Part shown: positions 19,711 to 29,798 of the stretch, one piece after another
Layout of the letters: each line of letters starts with the position of its first letter
Numbering within the stretch: the stretch's first letter is position 1
Assembly: GCA_040220855.1 (NCBI GenBank)
Contig: JAVJVZ010000060.1
Span: forward strand, 40,017-104,016
Reading direction: 5' to 3'
Source of the DNA: JACKNG01 sp040220855
GTDB lineage: Bacteria > Pseudomonadota > Gammaproteobacteria > Ga0077536
Length of the DNA stretch: 64,000 bases
Notes under the pieces: generated by a model
Seen by the model: the letters and a program-made list of their open reading frames with translations, nothing else
What the model was told of the DNA's origin: nothing
Database searches by the model: none
Program-made: the position numbers and the translations under genes

Positions 19711-19962
19711 CTAGAGCGTCTGGAACTTGCGCGCTTTCTCCCAAGCTTCGCGAGTGTAGGTCTGGATGGACAGGGCGTGGATGGCGCTCTCCATGCTGTT
19801 GCCGAGCGCGGCGTACACCATCTTGTGCTGCTTGATTACCGGCAGGCCGGCGAATTCGTCGCTGATCACGCGCGCGACGAAGTGGGAGCCATCGCCGTCG
19901 ACATGGGCTTCGGCGCCGGGAATGCCGTCGACGATCATCTGCTTTATCTGGTTCGGATCCAT
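19711..19962 (-). CDS. ibaG: BolA family protein IbaG
   Basis: 83-residue BolA-like protein. IbaG forms [2Fe-2S] complexes with monothiol glutaredoxins and is linked to acid stress. The BolA helix-turn-helix-like region includes GSHFVARVISDEFAG and IKQHKMVYAALG, with the His of QHKMVY as a likely cluster ligand. The ATG at 19962 precedes DPNQIKQMI, the usual first helix. Adjacent to murA as in most gammaproteobacteria. Confidence 0.92.
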   Translation of the reverse strand: MDPNQIKQMIVDGIPGAEAHVDGDGSHFVARVISDEFAGLPVIKQHKMVYAALGNSMESAIHALSIQTYTREAWEKARKFQTL

Positions 19963-20167
19963 GGGCGGTTCACCGTGGTCGGCAGCACTCAGAGCCTGAG
20001 AAGGAATCGCGCCCCGTCGCGAGGCGCGCTGTGCACGTCCGTGGCAGGGGACGTGGATAAGCACACACGCGCGCCGTCTGGCTGCGAGGCGAGTCCGGGG
20101 TCCCGGCAACGTCGGCAGGGATATAGGCGGGACGTCGCAGCAGGCGCGGTGATTCCTTCACGTTCTC

Positions 20168-20773
20168 TCAGTTGCCGTATTGCTGGTTCTTGCTGTCGAG
20201 CGAAGCGATCAGGCCGTCGATGCCACCGTCCTTGATCATCGAGCCGAACGAGGCGCGGTAGGTCTTGACGAGACTGACGCCGTCGACGGAGACGTCGAAC
20301 ACCTTCCAGTCGCCGGTCTTGTTGTGGAGGCGATAGACGATCGGGATCACCGAACTGCCCGGCTGGGAGATGTCCTGCTTGACGACCGCGGTCGCGCCAC
20401 CTTTCTGCTCCACCGGCGGGTAGGTGATTTCCTGCCCGGAGAACTCGAGCAGGGCGGTCGCGTAGGTACGCACGAGGAGCTTGCGGAACTGCTCGACGAA
20501 GGCTGCGCGGCTGTCTTCACTGGCGCTGCTCCAGTGATCACCGAGCACCCATTGCGACATGATGGAAAAGTCGAAGTGCGGGAAGATCAGCTCGGAGACG
20601 AGATTGTACATCTTGCCCGGATCGGCCTGCAGCGCGGACTTGTCCGCCCGCACACGCTCGAGCACCTGGTCGGTGGTGTTCTGCACGATCTGGGTCGGAT
20701 CACTGGCTGCGCCGGCGAGGTTGGCGGCCAGCATCAACACGAGGGCGAAGGTGGAGGCCCAAATGCGCTTCAT
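20168..20773 (-). CDS. mlaC: Periplasmic phospholipid-binding protein MlaC
   Basis: Soluble shuttle of the Mla pathway that carries phospholipids between MlaA at the outer membrane and the inner-membrane MlaFEDB transporter. A signal peptide ends at NLAGAAS. The body contains VSELIFPHFDFSIMSQWVLG and FRKLLVRTYATALL, both typical of the family. I chose the ATG at 20773 because AGGAA lies seven bases upstream; an ATG 15 bases earlier is weaker. mlaF, mlaE, mlaD and mlaB are not next to it, which is unusual. Confidence 0.92.
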   Translation of the reverse strand: MKRIWASTFALVLMLAANLAGAASDPTQIVQNTTDQVLERVRADKSALQADPGKMYNLVSELIFPHFDFSIMSQWVLGDHWSSASEDSRAAFVEQFRKLLVRTYATALLEFSGQEITYPPVEQKGGATAVVKQDISQPGSSVIPIVYRLHNKTGDWKVFDVSVDGVSLVKTYRASFGSMIKDGGIDGLIASLDSKNQQYGN

Positions 20774-20934
20774 CGTCGAGTTCCTCATACACAGTTCGGT
20801 TCGCGCACGCGGTGCGTCCGCGGGTGCGGCACGCCGGCGGCACGCGCGTCGGCGGCGGTCCGTAGCAATGCGCTCCGGCGCCGGCCATCGTCGTCCGGCG
20901 GGGCGCTCCGCGAGGCGCGGTAATGTAGCACAAT

Positions 20935-20954
20935 CCGCCGTGCGGGCACGGCGG
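20935..20954 (-). terminator. GC-rich hairpin after gloA, possible terminator
   Basis: A perfect 8-bp stem (CCGCCGTG/CACGGCGG) with a four-base loop lies 20 bases past the gloA stop. No T-run follows, so it is not a classic intrinsic terminator; it may stop transcription weakly or protect the mRNA end. The rest of the 20774-20973 gap is GC-rich with no gene. Confidence 0.35.
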
Positions 20955-20973
20955 CCCGGCCGCCGGCGCCAGC

Positions 20974-21360
20974 TCAGCCGTGGTCCTCGACGAGTTCGAT
21001 CTTGTAGCCGTCCGGATCCTCGACGAAGGCGATCACGTGGGTGCCGCCCTTCATCGGTCCGGCATCGCGCACCACCTTGCCGCCACGCGCGCGGACTTCG
21101 TCGCAGGCCTTGTAGACATCGGGCACGCCGAGGGCGATGTGTCCGTAAGCATCGCCCAGGTCGTAGCTGTCGGTATCCCAGTTGTGGGTCAGTTCGAGAA
21201 CCGTATTGTCCGCCTCCGGGCCGTAGCCGACGAAGGCCAGCGTAAAGCGCCCCTCGGGGAAATCCTTGCGTCGCAGGAGCTGCATGCCGAGCACCTCGCC
21301 GTAGAAAGCGAGCGAGGCCTCGAGGTCGGTCACGCGGAGCATGGTGTGCATCATTCTCAT
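20974..21360 (-). CDS. gloA: Lactoylglutathione lyase (glyoxalase I)
   Basis: Converts the methylglyoxal-glutathione hemithioacetal to S-lactoylglutathione in the cytoplasm. The four metal ligands fall at the E. coli GlxI positions: His5 (MMHTML), Glu56 (LELTHNW), His74 (YGHIALGV) and Glu122 (KIELVED). The length of 128 residues places it in the nickel-dependent GlxI group by analogy with E. coli. It overlaps the purT stop by ATGA. Confidence 0.95.
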   Translation of the reverse strand: MRMMHTMLRVTDLEASLAFYGEVLGMQLLRRKDFPEGRFTLAFVGYGPEADNTVLELTHNWDTDSYDLGDAYGHIALGVPDVYKACDEVRARGGKVVRDAGPMKGGTHVIAFVEDPDGYKIELVEDHG

Positions 21361-22589
21361 CGGTGCTCTCCCTGCCGGTTGCGGGCCGGCTCAATGTCGT
21401 CGTCGATCGAAATGGCAATCGCAGCGGCCGCGTTGCGCGCCCGCGCGCGCGCCGCCGCGATAGCGGTATCGCGCGCGAGGGCGACGCCGAGGCGCCGCTT
21501 GCCGGCGATGGTCGGCTTGCCGAACAGGCGCAAATCGGTGCCCGGCGCGGCGAGCGCCCGTGCGAGCCCGTCGTAGCGGATGCGACGGCCGTGTCCCTCG
21601 CCGAGAATGGCACAGCTCGCCGCGGCGCCGAGCTGTTCGACCGCCGTCAGCTCGACGCCGAGGATCGCGCGCACATGCAGGGCGAACTCCGACAACGGCT
21701 GTGAGATCAGCGTGACCATACCGGTATCATGCGGCCGTGGCGAGACCTCGCTGAACCAGACCTCGTCGCCCTTGATGAACAGCTCGACGCCGAACAGACC
21801 CCAGCCGCCGAGGGCGTCGGTGATGGCGCGCGCGACGGCTTCGGCGCCGGCGAGTGCGCGCGGCGACATCGGCTGTGGCTGCCAGGATTCGCGGTAATCG
21901 CCGTCGACCTGCAGGTGTCCGATCGGTGCGCAGAAGCAGGTACCGCCGCGGTGACGGACGGTGAGCAGCGTGATCTCGTAATCGAAGTCGACGAAGCCCT
22001 CGACGATGACGCGCGGGCGCGCCGCACGCGCGCCGCCCACCGCATAATCCCACGCGCGCGCGGCATCGGCGGCGTCGCGCACGGTGATCTGGCCCTTGCC
22101 GGACGAGCTCATCACCGGCTTGACGATACACGGCATGCCGACCACGGCGATCGCCGCGGCGCATTCCTCCGCGCTGCCGGCGAAACGGTAGGCCGAGGTC
22201 GGCAGACCGAGCTCTTCGCTGGCGAGACGCCGGATGCCCTCGCGGTTCATGGTGAGGTGCGTGGCGCGCGCGGTCGGCACCACGTTGAAGCCCTCGGCCT
22301 CGAGTTCGAGCAGGGTCTCGGTCGCGATTGCCTCGACTTCGGGCACGACGAAATGCGGGCGTTCTTGCTCGATCACCGCGCGCAGACGCGGGCCGTCGAG
22401 CATGTCGATGACATGCGCACGATGAGCGACCTGCATCGCGGGGGCATCGGCGTAGCGGTCGACGGCGATGACCTCGAGACCGAGGCGCATCGCCTCGAGC
22501 GCGACCTCCTTGCCCAGCTCGCCCGCGCCGAGCAGCAGCAGGCGGGTCGCGTTGGCGGCGAGCGGGGTTCCGATCGACTGTGTACTCAT
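21357..22589 (-). CDS. purT: Formate-dependent phosphoribosylglycinamide formyltransferase
   Basis: ATP-grasp enzyme that formylates GAR in purine synthesis using formate instead of formyl-tetrahydrofolate. LLLLGAGELGKEVALEA opens the nucleotide-binding-like domain; KPVMSSSGKGQ is the ATP-grasp loop, and FIKGDEVWFSEVSPRPHDTGMV carries the metal ligands. From the ATG at 22589 it is 410 residues, near the E. coli length. Coupling to gloA (ATGA) has no obvious metabolic logic. Confidence 0.95.
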   Translation of the reverse strand: MSTQSIGTPLAANATRLLLLGAGELGKEVALEAMRLGLEVIAVDRYADAPAMQVAHRAHVIDMLDGPRLRAVIEQERPHFVVPEVEAIATETLLELEAEGFNVVPTARATHLTMNREGIRRLASEELGLPTSAYRFAGSAEECAAAIAVVGMPCIVKPVMSSSGKGQITVRDAADAARAWDYAVGGARAARPRVIVEGFVDFDYEITLLTVRHRGGTCFCAPIGHLQVDGDYRESWQPQPMSPRALAGAEAVARAITDALGGWGLFGVELFIKGDEVWFSEVSPRPHDTGMVTLISQPLSEFALHVRAILGVELTAVEQLGAAASCAILGEGHGRRIRYDGLARALAAPGTDLRLFGKPTIAGKRRLGVALARDTAIAAARARARNAAAAIAISIDDDIEPARNRQGEHR

Positions 22590-22617
22590 GACGTGGCGGT
22601 GGTTCCGGGTGCGCATC

Positions 22618-23748
22618 TCAGGCGCTGCCGTCACGGCAGTCGAAGCCGAGCGCACGCAGCTCGGCGACAGTATCGGGATTGCACCCGTGGCATGCAACGG
22701 CATGGCGGGCGAACTCGCGGCGCACGCCGTAGTCGCGACGATCGGCGTCGAAGCTCGCCGCGCGCGCCCCCCGGGCGGCACCGAGCGCGCGCATGCGTGC
22801 GGTGTGGCCGTCGAGATCGTGTGCCTGCGCGAGTACGCCGAGCACGCCGCCGGCCGCATCGAGCCGCACGGCGAGTTCGCCGGCGAGACTGGCGGGCAGC
22901 GCAAGCTCGCGTCCGGCCCATATCCCGAGCGCGCCAGCAAGCCGCACGCTCGCTGCCAGACGCGCCTCGCGCGTGTGCCCGGCGATGTGCGGGCTCGCCA
23001 GCCAGCTCGCCGCGAGCGTTTCCCGCGCTACGCGGGGCTCACCCTCCCAGCAATCGAGCGCGGCGACGATGCCGGGCCGATCATTCACCGCGGCAACCAG
23101 CGCAGCCTCGTCGACCACGCCACCGCGGGCCGCGTTGATGAGCAGGCTGCCAGGCCGCATGCGCGCCAGCGCGGCGGCATCGATGAGGCCGGCGGTCGGA
23201 TACGCGCCGACCTGCGTCAGCGGTACGTGCAGCGAGACCACGTCGCTGGCCTCGAGCAAGCTCGCGAGCTCGCCATGAGGCACATCCGCGAGTGCGCGGC
23301 CGAGCGGCGGATCGTTGGCCACCCAGGCGACGCCGATGGCATCCGCGAGGGCGGCCACCGCGCGGCCCACGTGGCCGTAGCCGACGATGCCGAGACGCAG
23401 CTCGCCGACGGGTCGGGCGGTACGCGCGGCGTGCCGGTACAGGCAGCAGGCAACGTGCTCGGCCACCGCCCGCGCATTGCAGCCGGCCGCATCGGCCACG
23501 CTGATGCCGGCCGCGCGCAGCCACGCGAGATCGAGGTGGTCGCAACCGGCGGTCGCGGTGCCGACGAAGCTGACACGACTGTCGGCGAGGAGCGCGGCGT
23601 CGACACGGGTCACCGAGCGCACCAGCAGCACTTCGGCAGCGCCCATATCGGCGCGGTGCAGCGCGCGCCCATCGAACAGCCGTACCGTGCCGAGCGCGCC
23701 GAAGATTGCTTCGGCACCCGTGATCTCGCGGTCGACGAGCACTTCCAT
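22618..23748 (-). CDS. pdxB: Erythronate-4-phosphate dehydrogenase
   Basis: D-2-hydroxyacid dehydrogenase acting second in the DXP-dependent pyridoxal 5'-phosphate pathway. The Rossmann motif is LGIVGYGHVGRAVA, the catalytic Arg lies in LLINAARGGVVDE, and the Glu/His pair in DCWEGEP and SPHIAGHTREA. Its C-terminal dimerisation domain is longer than in generic family members, and TATAGCDHLD plus AAGCNARAVAEHV match PdxB. Total 376 residues, 28 bases upstream of purT. Confidence 0.93.
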   Translation of the reverse strand: MEVLVDREITGAEAIFGALGTVRLFDGRALHRADMGAAEVLLVRSVTRVDAALLADSRVSFVGTATAGCDHLDLAWLRAAGISVADAAGCNARAVAEHVACCLYRHAARTARPVGELRLGIVGYGHVGRAVAALADAIGVAWVANDPPLGRALADVPHGELASLLEASDVVSLHVPLTQVGAYPTAGLIDAAALARMRPGSLLINAARGGVVDEAALVAAVNDRPGIVAALDCWEGEPRVARETLAASWLASPHIAGHTREARLAASVRLAGALGIWAGRELALPASLAGELAVRLDAAGGVLGVLAQAHDLDGHTARMRALGAARGARAASFDADRRDYGVRREFARHAVACHGCNPDTVAELRALGFDCRDGSA

Positions 23749-23849
23749 CGATGGCTACCCGCGATGACTATCGGCCACGGCGGCCGGTCATGACGACCAC
23801 GGACCGCACGACGAGCCCCGACCCCGCACCAGCGCGCCCGGCGTCGCGG

Positions 23850-24776
23850 TCAGGGACGTCCGTCCGCCGCCTCGCCTTCCTTGGTGACCGGCATGAGGTC
23901 GGTCTTGCTGACGTTCAACCGCAGCAACATGGCGCTGGCGACGTAAATCGACGAATAGGTGCCGACGAAGATGCCAATCATCAGCGTCGCGGCGAAGGCA
24001 TGGATCAGCTCGCCGCCGAACACGAACAGCGCCACCACCACCAGCAAGGTCGTACCGGAGGTCATCAAGGTGCGCGAAAGGGTCTGGTTGAGCGATTTGT
24101 TGATCACTTCGCGTGGCTCGTCCTTGCGATAGCGGCGGAAATTCTCGCGGATGCGATCGAACACCACGATGGTGTCGTTCAGCGAGTAACCGATCACGGC
24201 GAGCACCGCGGCGAGCACGGTGAGATCGAACTCCATGCCGCTGATGGCGAAGAAACCGAACACGATGGTGACGTCGTGCACGGTGGCGACGATGGCGCCG
24301 AAGGAGAACTTCAGCGTGAAGCGCACCATCACGTAGATAAGGATGCCAATGAGCGCGTAGACCAGCGCGAGTATGCCGTCCTCGACCAGCTCGTCGCCGA
24401 CCTGCGGCCCGACGAACTCGATGCGACGCATCTCCGCGCCGGGGAGCAATGCCAGGATGCGGTCACCGAGCCCGGCGGCGCCCGCATCACCGGTCGGCGG
24501 CAGGCGAACCAGCACGTCGTTGTCGGCGCCGAAGCGCTGCACCGCGGCGCCGTCGAACTCGGAACCGGCGAGCGCGCTGCGGATGGCGCCGAGGTCGGCC
24601 TTCTCCGTATAGCCGAGTTCGACCAGCGTGCCGCCGGTGAAGTCGATGCCGAAATTGAGCCCCTTGGCGACCAGGGCGCCGATGGCTGCGACGGTGAGCA
24701 ACGCGGTCAGGATGACCGCGATGCGCGTCTTGCCCATGAAATCGATATTGAATTCCTTGCGCTTCTTCGCGGTCAT
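23850..24776 (-). CDS. secF: Protein translocase subunit SecF
   Basis: Inner-membrane RND-like subunit that, with SecD, uses the proton gradient to help pull proteins out of the Sec channel. Six predicted helices flank a periplasmic loop. Motifs: GLNFGIDFTGGTLVEL after helix one, VIGYSLNDTIVVFDRIREN with the conserved Asp/Arg, and NQTLSRTLMTSGTTLL. At 308 residues it is full length. It lies 10 bases after secD. Confidence 0.96.
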   Translation of the reverse strand: MTAKKRKEFNIDFMGKTRIAVILTALLTVAAIGALVAKGLNFGIDFTGGTLVELGYTEKADLGAIRSALAGSEFDGAAVQRFGADNDVLVRLPPTGDAGAAGLGDRILALLPGAEMRRIEFVGPQVGDELVEDGILALVYALIGILIYVMVRFTLKFSFGAIVATVHDVTIVFGFFAISGMEFDLTVLAAVLAVIGYSLNDTIVVFDRIRENFRRYRKDEPREVINKSLNQTLSRTLMTSGTTLLVVVALFVFGGELIHAFAATLMIGIFVGTYSSIYVASAMLLRLNVSKTDLMPVTKEGEAADGRP

Positions 24777-24786
24777 GACGGCGACC

Positions 24787-26604
<1,818 letters not shown>

Positions 26605-26644
26605 CGGGGCGTCCCTAACAGCACGTGCGCGCGGTGCGGTGTGC

Positions 26645-26702
26645 GCTTATGGCTATGTTGTTCATAAGCCCGTTCGACGGGCTGCGGCGCCGGACGGCGC
26701 CG
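26645..26702 (-). repeat. Three consecutive hairpins between yajC and secD
   Basis: Stem 1 GCTTATG (26645-26651) pairs with CATAAGC (26663-26669); stem 2 is CCCGT-TCG-ACGGG (26669-26681); stem 3 is the near-palindrome CGGCGCC-loop-GGCGCCG (26685-26702). Stem 2 resembles the core of dispersed REP-like repeats seen in many proteobacteria. They could act as an mRNA stabiliser or partial terminator that sets the yajC:secD ratio. There is no T-run. Structure is seen directly; function is inferred. Confidence 0.5.
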
Positions 26703-26710
26703 CGCGGGGT

Positions 26711-27040
26711 TCACGAGTCCTTGATCGTGCCCTTCGGCATGACCTGGGCGATGGCATGCTTCTGCACCTTCACCTCGGTGCCCTTGGCGATCTCGAACTT
26801 GACGAAGTTGTCCCCGACCTCCGTGACGCGCCCGAGCAGGCCGCCGTTGGTGACTGCCTCGTCGCCCTTGGCGAGCGCCTCGACCATCTTGGTGTGCTCC
26901 TTCTGCCGCTTCATCTGCGGCCGGATCAGGAACAGGTAGAAGACGACGAACAGGATGATCAGCGGCAGGAAGCTCGCCAGACCCGGCTCGCCGGCGGCGC
27001 CGGCGCCTTGCGCCCACGCGTTCTGAATCAGGTAATCCAT
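26711..27040 (-). CDS. yajC: Sec translocon accessory protein YajC
   Basis: Small inner-membrane protein of 109 residues that co-purifies with SecDF. One helix (FLPLIILFVVFYLFLI) is followed by the conserved IRPQMKRQKEHTKMVEALAKGDE and a basic, cytoplasmic SH3-like domain with TNGGLLGRV. The N-terminal segment before the helix is alanine/glycine-rich as usual. It lies between tgt and secD, the standard order. Confidence 0.95.
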   Translation of the reverse strand: MDYLIQNAWAQGAGAAGEPGLASFLPLIILFVVFYLFLIRPQMKRQKEHTKMVEALAKGDEAVTNGGLLGRVTEVGDNFVKFEIAKGTEVKVQKHAIAQVMPKGTIKDS

Positions 27041-27091
27041 GGAATTCCCCGCAAAATGGCGCGCATTATGCCACAGCGCCCACGGCCCGTG

Positions 27092-28204
27092 TCAGCCACT
27101 CGCGGGCACCGCGGTGGCGGCGAAATCGCGCGCGAATGCAGCATAGCGGCCAGCGCGGATGGCGGCCCGCGCGGCGGCCATGGTGTCGAGGTAGAAGGCG
27201 AGGTTGTGGATGGTATTGAGCCGGGCGCCGAGGATCTCGTTGGCGCGTTCGAGGTGGTGCAGGTAGGCACGGGAGTAGTTGCTGCAGGTATAGCAGCCGC
27301 AAGCGGGGTCGAGCGGCCCGGTGTCGCTGCGGTGCACCGCGTTGCGGATGCGCACCACGCCCTGCGAGGTGAACAGGTGGCCGTTGCGTGCGTTGCGGGT
27401 CGGCAACACGCAGTCGAACATGTCGATGCCGCGGCCGATGGCGTCGACGAGGTCCTGCGGCGTGCCGACGCCCATCAGGTAGCGCGGGCGCGCGGCCGGC
27501 AGCAGCGCCGCCGTGTGCGCCGTGATGCGCGCCATCTCCGCCTTGGGTTCGCCGACCGAGAGGCCGCCGATGGCGTAGCCGTCGAAACCGAGTTCGAGCA
27601 GGCCCGTGGCCGACGCCTCGCGCAGGTTCTCGTGCATGCCGCCCTGCACGATGCCGAACAGCGCGGCGGGATTGTCGGCATGGGCGGCGCGGCTACGTGC
27701 CGCCCAGCGCAGCGAAAGCTCCATCGAGGCGCGGGCGGTGGCCTCGTCCGCCGGGTAGGGCGTACACTCGTCGAAGATCATGACGATGTCCGCGCCGAGC
27801 GCGCGCTGCACCTGCATCGAGATCTCGGGCGAGAGGAAGATGCGGTCGCCGTTCAACGGCGAGCGGAAGGTCACGCCCTCCTCGCTGATCGTGCGCAGTG
27901 CGCCGAGGCTGAACACCTGGAAGCCGCCGGAATCAGTCAGGATCGGCCGTTCCCAGTGCATGAAATCGTGCAGGTCGCCGTGCGTGGCGATGATCTCGGT
28001 ACCCGGGCGCAGCATCAGATGATAGGTATTGCCGAGTACGATGCGCGCGCCCAGCTGCTCGAGTTCCTCGGGCGTCATCGCCTTGACCGTGCCGTAGGTG
28101 CCGACCGGCATGAATACCGGCGTCTCGACCTCGCCGCGGGCGAACACCAGCCGTCCGGCGCGCGCGGCGCCGTCGCTGGCCTCGACCGCGAACGTGAAAG
28201 CCAT
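27092..28204 (-). CDS. tgt: Queuine tRNA-ribosyltransferase (tRNA-guanine transglycosylase)
   Basis: Exchanges guanine-34 of GUN-anticodon tRNAs for preQ1. The catalytic base Asp91 is in ILTDSGGFQVFSL and the nucleophile Asp in MFDCVLPTRNARNG. The zinc site CGCYTCSNYSRAYLHH is intact with its three Cys, and a His follows further on. The ATG at 28204, four bases after the queA stop, gives 370 residues. Its product is the substrate of QueA. Confidence 0.97.
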   Translation of the reverse strand: MAFTFAVEASDGAARAGRLVFARGEVETPVFMPVGTYGTVKAMTPEELEQLGARIVLGNTYHLMLRPGTEIIATHGDLHDFMHWERPILTDSGGFQVFSLGALRTISEEGVTFRSPLNGDRIFLSPEISMQVQRALGADIVMIFDECTPYPADEATARASMELSLRWAARSRAAHADNPAALFGIVQGGMHENLREASATGLLELGFDGYAIGGLSVGEPKAEMARITAHTAALLPAARPRYLMGVGTPQDLVDAIGRGIDMFDCVLPTRNARNGHLFTSQGVVRIRNAVHRSDTGPLDPACGCYTCSNYSRAYLHHLERANEILGARLNTIHNLAFYLDTMAAARAAIRAGRYAAFARDFAATAVPASG

Positions 28205-28208
28205 GCGC

Positions 28209-29258
28209 CTAGCGGCCGGCGCCCGCGGCGCGCTCGAGCCACATGGCGTCGCCGTAGCTGAAGAAGCGGTAGCCGGCGGCGACGGCATGGCGGTAGGCCG
28301 CCATCACCCGCGCATGCCCGCCGAAGGCGCTCACCAGCATCAGCAGCGTCGAGCGCGGCAGGTGGAAATTGGTCAGCAGGGCATCGATCACCTCGAAGCG
28401 GTAACCGGGGCGGATGAACAGGCGCGTCTCGCCGCTCGCCGGCGAGAGCCCGCCGGGCGCGGCCGCCGCGCTCTCGAGCGCGCGTACGACAGTGGTACCG
28501 ATGGCGACCACGCGGCCACCCGCGGCACGCGCCGCAGTGATCGCTTCGCACAGGGCCGCCGACACCGTGTAGCGTTCGGCATGCATCACGTGCCCCTCGA
28601 CGTCATCGCCGCGTACCGGGCGGAAGGTGCCGGCACCGACGTGCAGGGTCAGCGTGCCGATGGCGGCGCCGGTGGCGCGGATCTCGTCGAGCAGGGCAGC
28701 ATCGAGGTGCAGCCCGGCAGTTGGCGCCGCCACCGCGCCCGGCTGCGCCGCGAACACGGTCTGGTAGCGTTCGCGGTCGGCGGCCTCCGGTGCGCGCTCG
28801 ATGTAAGGTGGCAGCGGCACCTCGCCGCGCGCCTCGAGCAGGGCATCGAGGGTGGTGCCGGCCGGCTGCACCAAGGCCAGCTCGAAGAGGTCGTCATCGC
28901 GGCCCAGCACCTCGAGCCGGTAACCCTCGCCAACATCTATATGAGTACCCGCACGCGGTGACTTGCTCGCCCGCACGTGGGCCAGCGCACGGCGCTCGTC
29001 GAGCACGCGCTCGACGAGGATCTCGACCGCGCCGCCGGTGTCCTTGTGGCCGTGCAGGCGTGCCGGGATCACGCGGGTGTCGTTCAGCACCACCAGGTCG
29101 CCCGCGCGCAGCAGCGCCGGCAGCTCGGCAACACCGCGATCGTCGGGCGCACCCTCTCCCGGCGGAACCACGAGCAGGCGGGCCGCACGCCGCGACGGCA
29201 GCGGATGCTGGGCGATGAGGGACTCGGGGAGGTCGTAATCGAAGTCGGCGAGCTGCAC
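28209..29258 (-). CDS. queA: S-adenosylmethionine:tRNA ribosyltransferase-isomerase
   Basis: Moves the ribosyl group of SAM onto preQ1-34 of tRNA, giving epoxyqueuosine. Family motifs are LPESLIAQHPLPSRRAARLL at the start, VLNDTRVIPARLHG, and APTAGLHLD. The 349-residue length is usual. It is the first gene of the queA-tgt-yajC-secD-secF operon; the start lies 82 bases from the divergent tRNA-Leu gene. Confidence 0.97.
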   Translation of the reverse strand: MQLADFDYDLPESLIAQHPLPSRRAARLLVVPPGEGAPDDRGVAELPALLRAGDLVVLNDTRVIPARLHGHKDTGGAVEILVERVLDERRALAHVRASKSPRAGTHIDVGEGYRLEVLGRDDDLFELALVQPAGTTLDALLEARGEVPLPPYIERAPEAADRERYQTVFAAQPGAVAAPTAGLHLDAALLDEIRATGAAIGTLTLHVGAGTFRPVRGDDVEGHVMHAERYTVSAALCEAITAARAAGGRVVAIGTTVVRALESAAAAPGGLSPASGETRLFIRPGYRFEVIDALLTNFHLPRSTLLMLVSAFGGHARVMAAYRHAVAAGYRFFSYGDAMWLERAAGAGR

Positions 29259-29291
29259 CGCGCGATCCTACCAGAGGCCCCGCCCGACCGG

Positions 29292-29320
29292 TCGACCACC
29301 CGCCGCCCATTCTCTATACT
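29292..29320 (+). promoter_or_regulatory. Probable promoter of tRNA-Leu
   Basis: TCGACC (29292-29297), a 17-bp spacer and TATACT (29315-29320) resemble a sigma-70 promoter. The predicted start is around 29327, 13 bases before the mature tRNA 5' end. The -35 is only a partial match. Confidence 0.55.
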
Positions 29321-29339
29321 CGGCGCCCTTCGCATCCAT

Positions 29340-29426
29340 GCCGGGATGGCGGAACTGGTAGACGCGCCAGACTCAAAATCTGGTATCCGAAAGGATGTGC
29401 GGGTTCGATTCCCGCTCCCGGTACCA
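29340..29426 (+). tRNA. tRNA-Leu, anticodon CAA
   Basis: Class II tRNA of 87 nt with an encoded CCA end. The acceptor stem GCCGGGA pairs with TCCCGGT (first pair G-U). The anticodon stem CCAGA/TCTGG encloses the loop CTCAAAA, so the anticodon is CAA, which reads UUG. The long variable arm (TATCCGAAAGGATG region) is typical of leucine, and the T-loop is GTTCGATTC. Discriminator base is A, as needed by LeuRS. Confidence 0.97.
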
Positions 29427-29485
29427 TCACCTATGCGCATTCGCCCAACCGTCGCTCGCGCGCCAGCAATCGCTTAGCAATCACA

Positions 29486-29701
29486 TTGCAAGCACGGCGT
29501 TTAATTCAAATCCGCCGTTACCCAATAAGCGCACAAGCCCTGCAGCGGATCAACCGGTTCGTCGCACGCAAGGACTTCGCCACTTACCAAGGCGATGAAC
29601 GATTGCACTCTGCCGATGAGCGACAGTTCGAATTCCTGCGAGAAGCCTTGAATCAGCTGTCGAGGCTCGATCCCGACATGGCGGAGAAGATCTCCGAGTG
29701 A
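29486..29701 (+). CDS. Small hypothetical protein downstream of tRNA-Leu
   Basis: A 71-codon reading frame with a TTG start and no clear ribosome-binding site. The predicted product is helical and charged (QRINRFVARKDF, then EFLREALNQLSRLDP) and ends MAEKISE, so its composition looks protein-like. I do not recognise a family. It may instead be a remnant of DNA inserted next to the tRNA. Nothing else is evident in 29427-29798. Confidence 0.3.
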   Translation: MQARRLIQIRRYPISAQALQRINRFVARKDFATYQGDERLHSADERQFEFLREALNQLSRLDPDMAEKISE

Positions 29702-29798
29702 CCGCGCATCGTTGCGTTCAGAAACATACTGATCCACGGCTAGGCGCTGATTCCCGAACCCGGGAAGCCACGCCCCTCGTGCCTCGCCGCGCTGGCCA

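Noticed and set aside
21729..23138. 469-codon plus-strand open frame opposite purT and pdxB
   Set aside because: High-GC antisense frame crossing two certain genes.
26639..28261. 540-codon plus-strand open frame opposite yajC and tgt
   Set aside because: Antisense artefact over conserved housekeeping genes.
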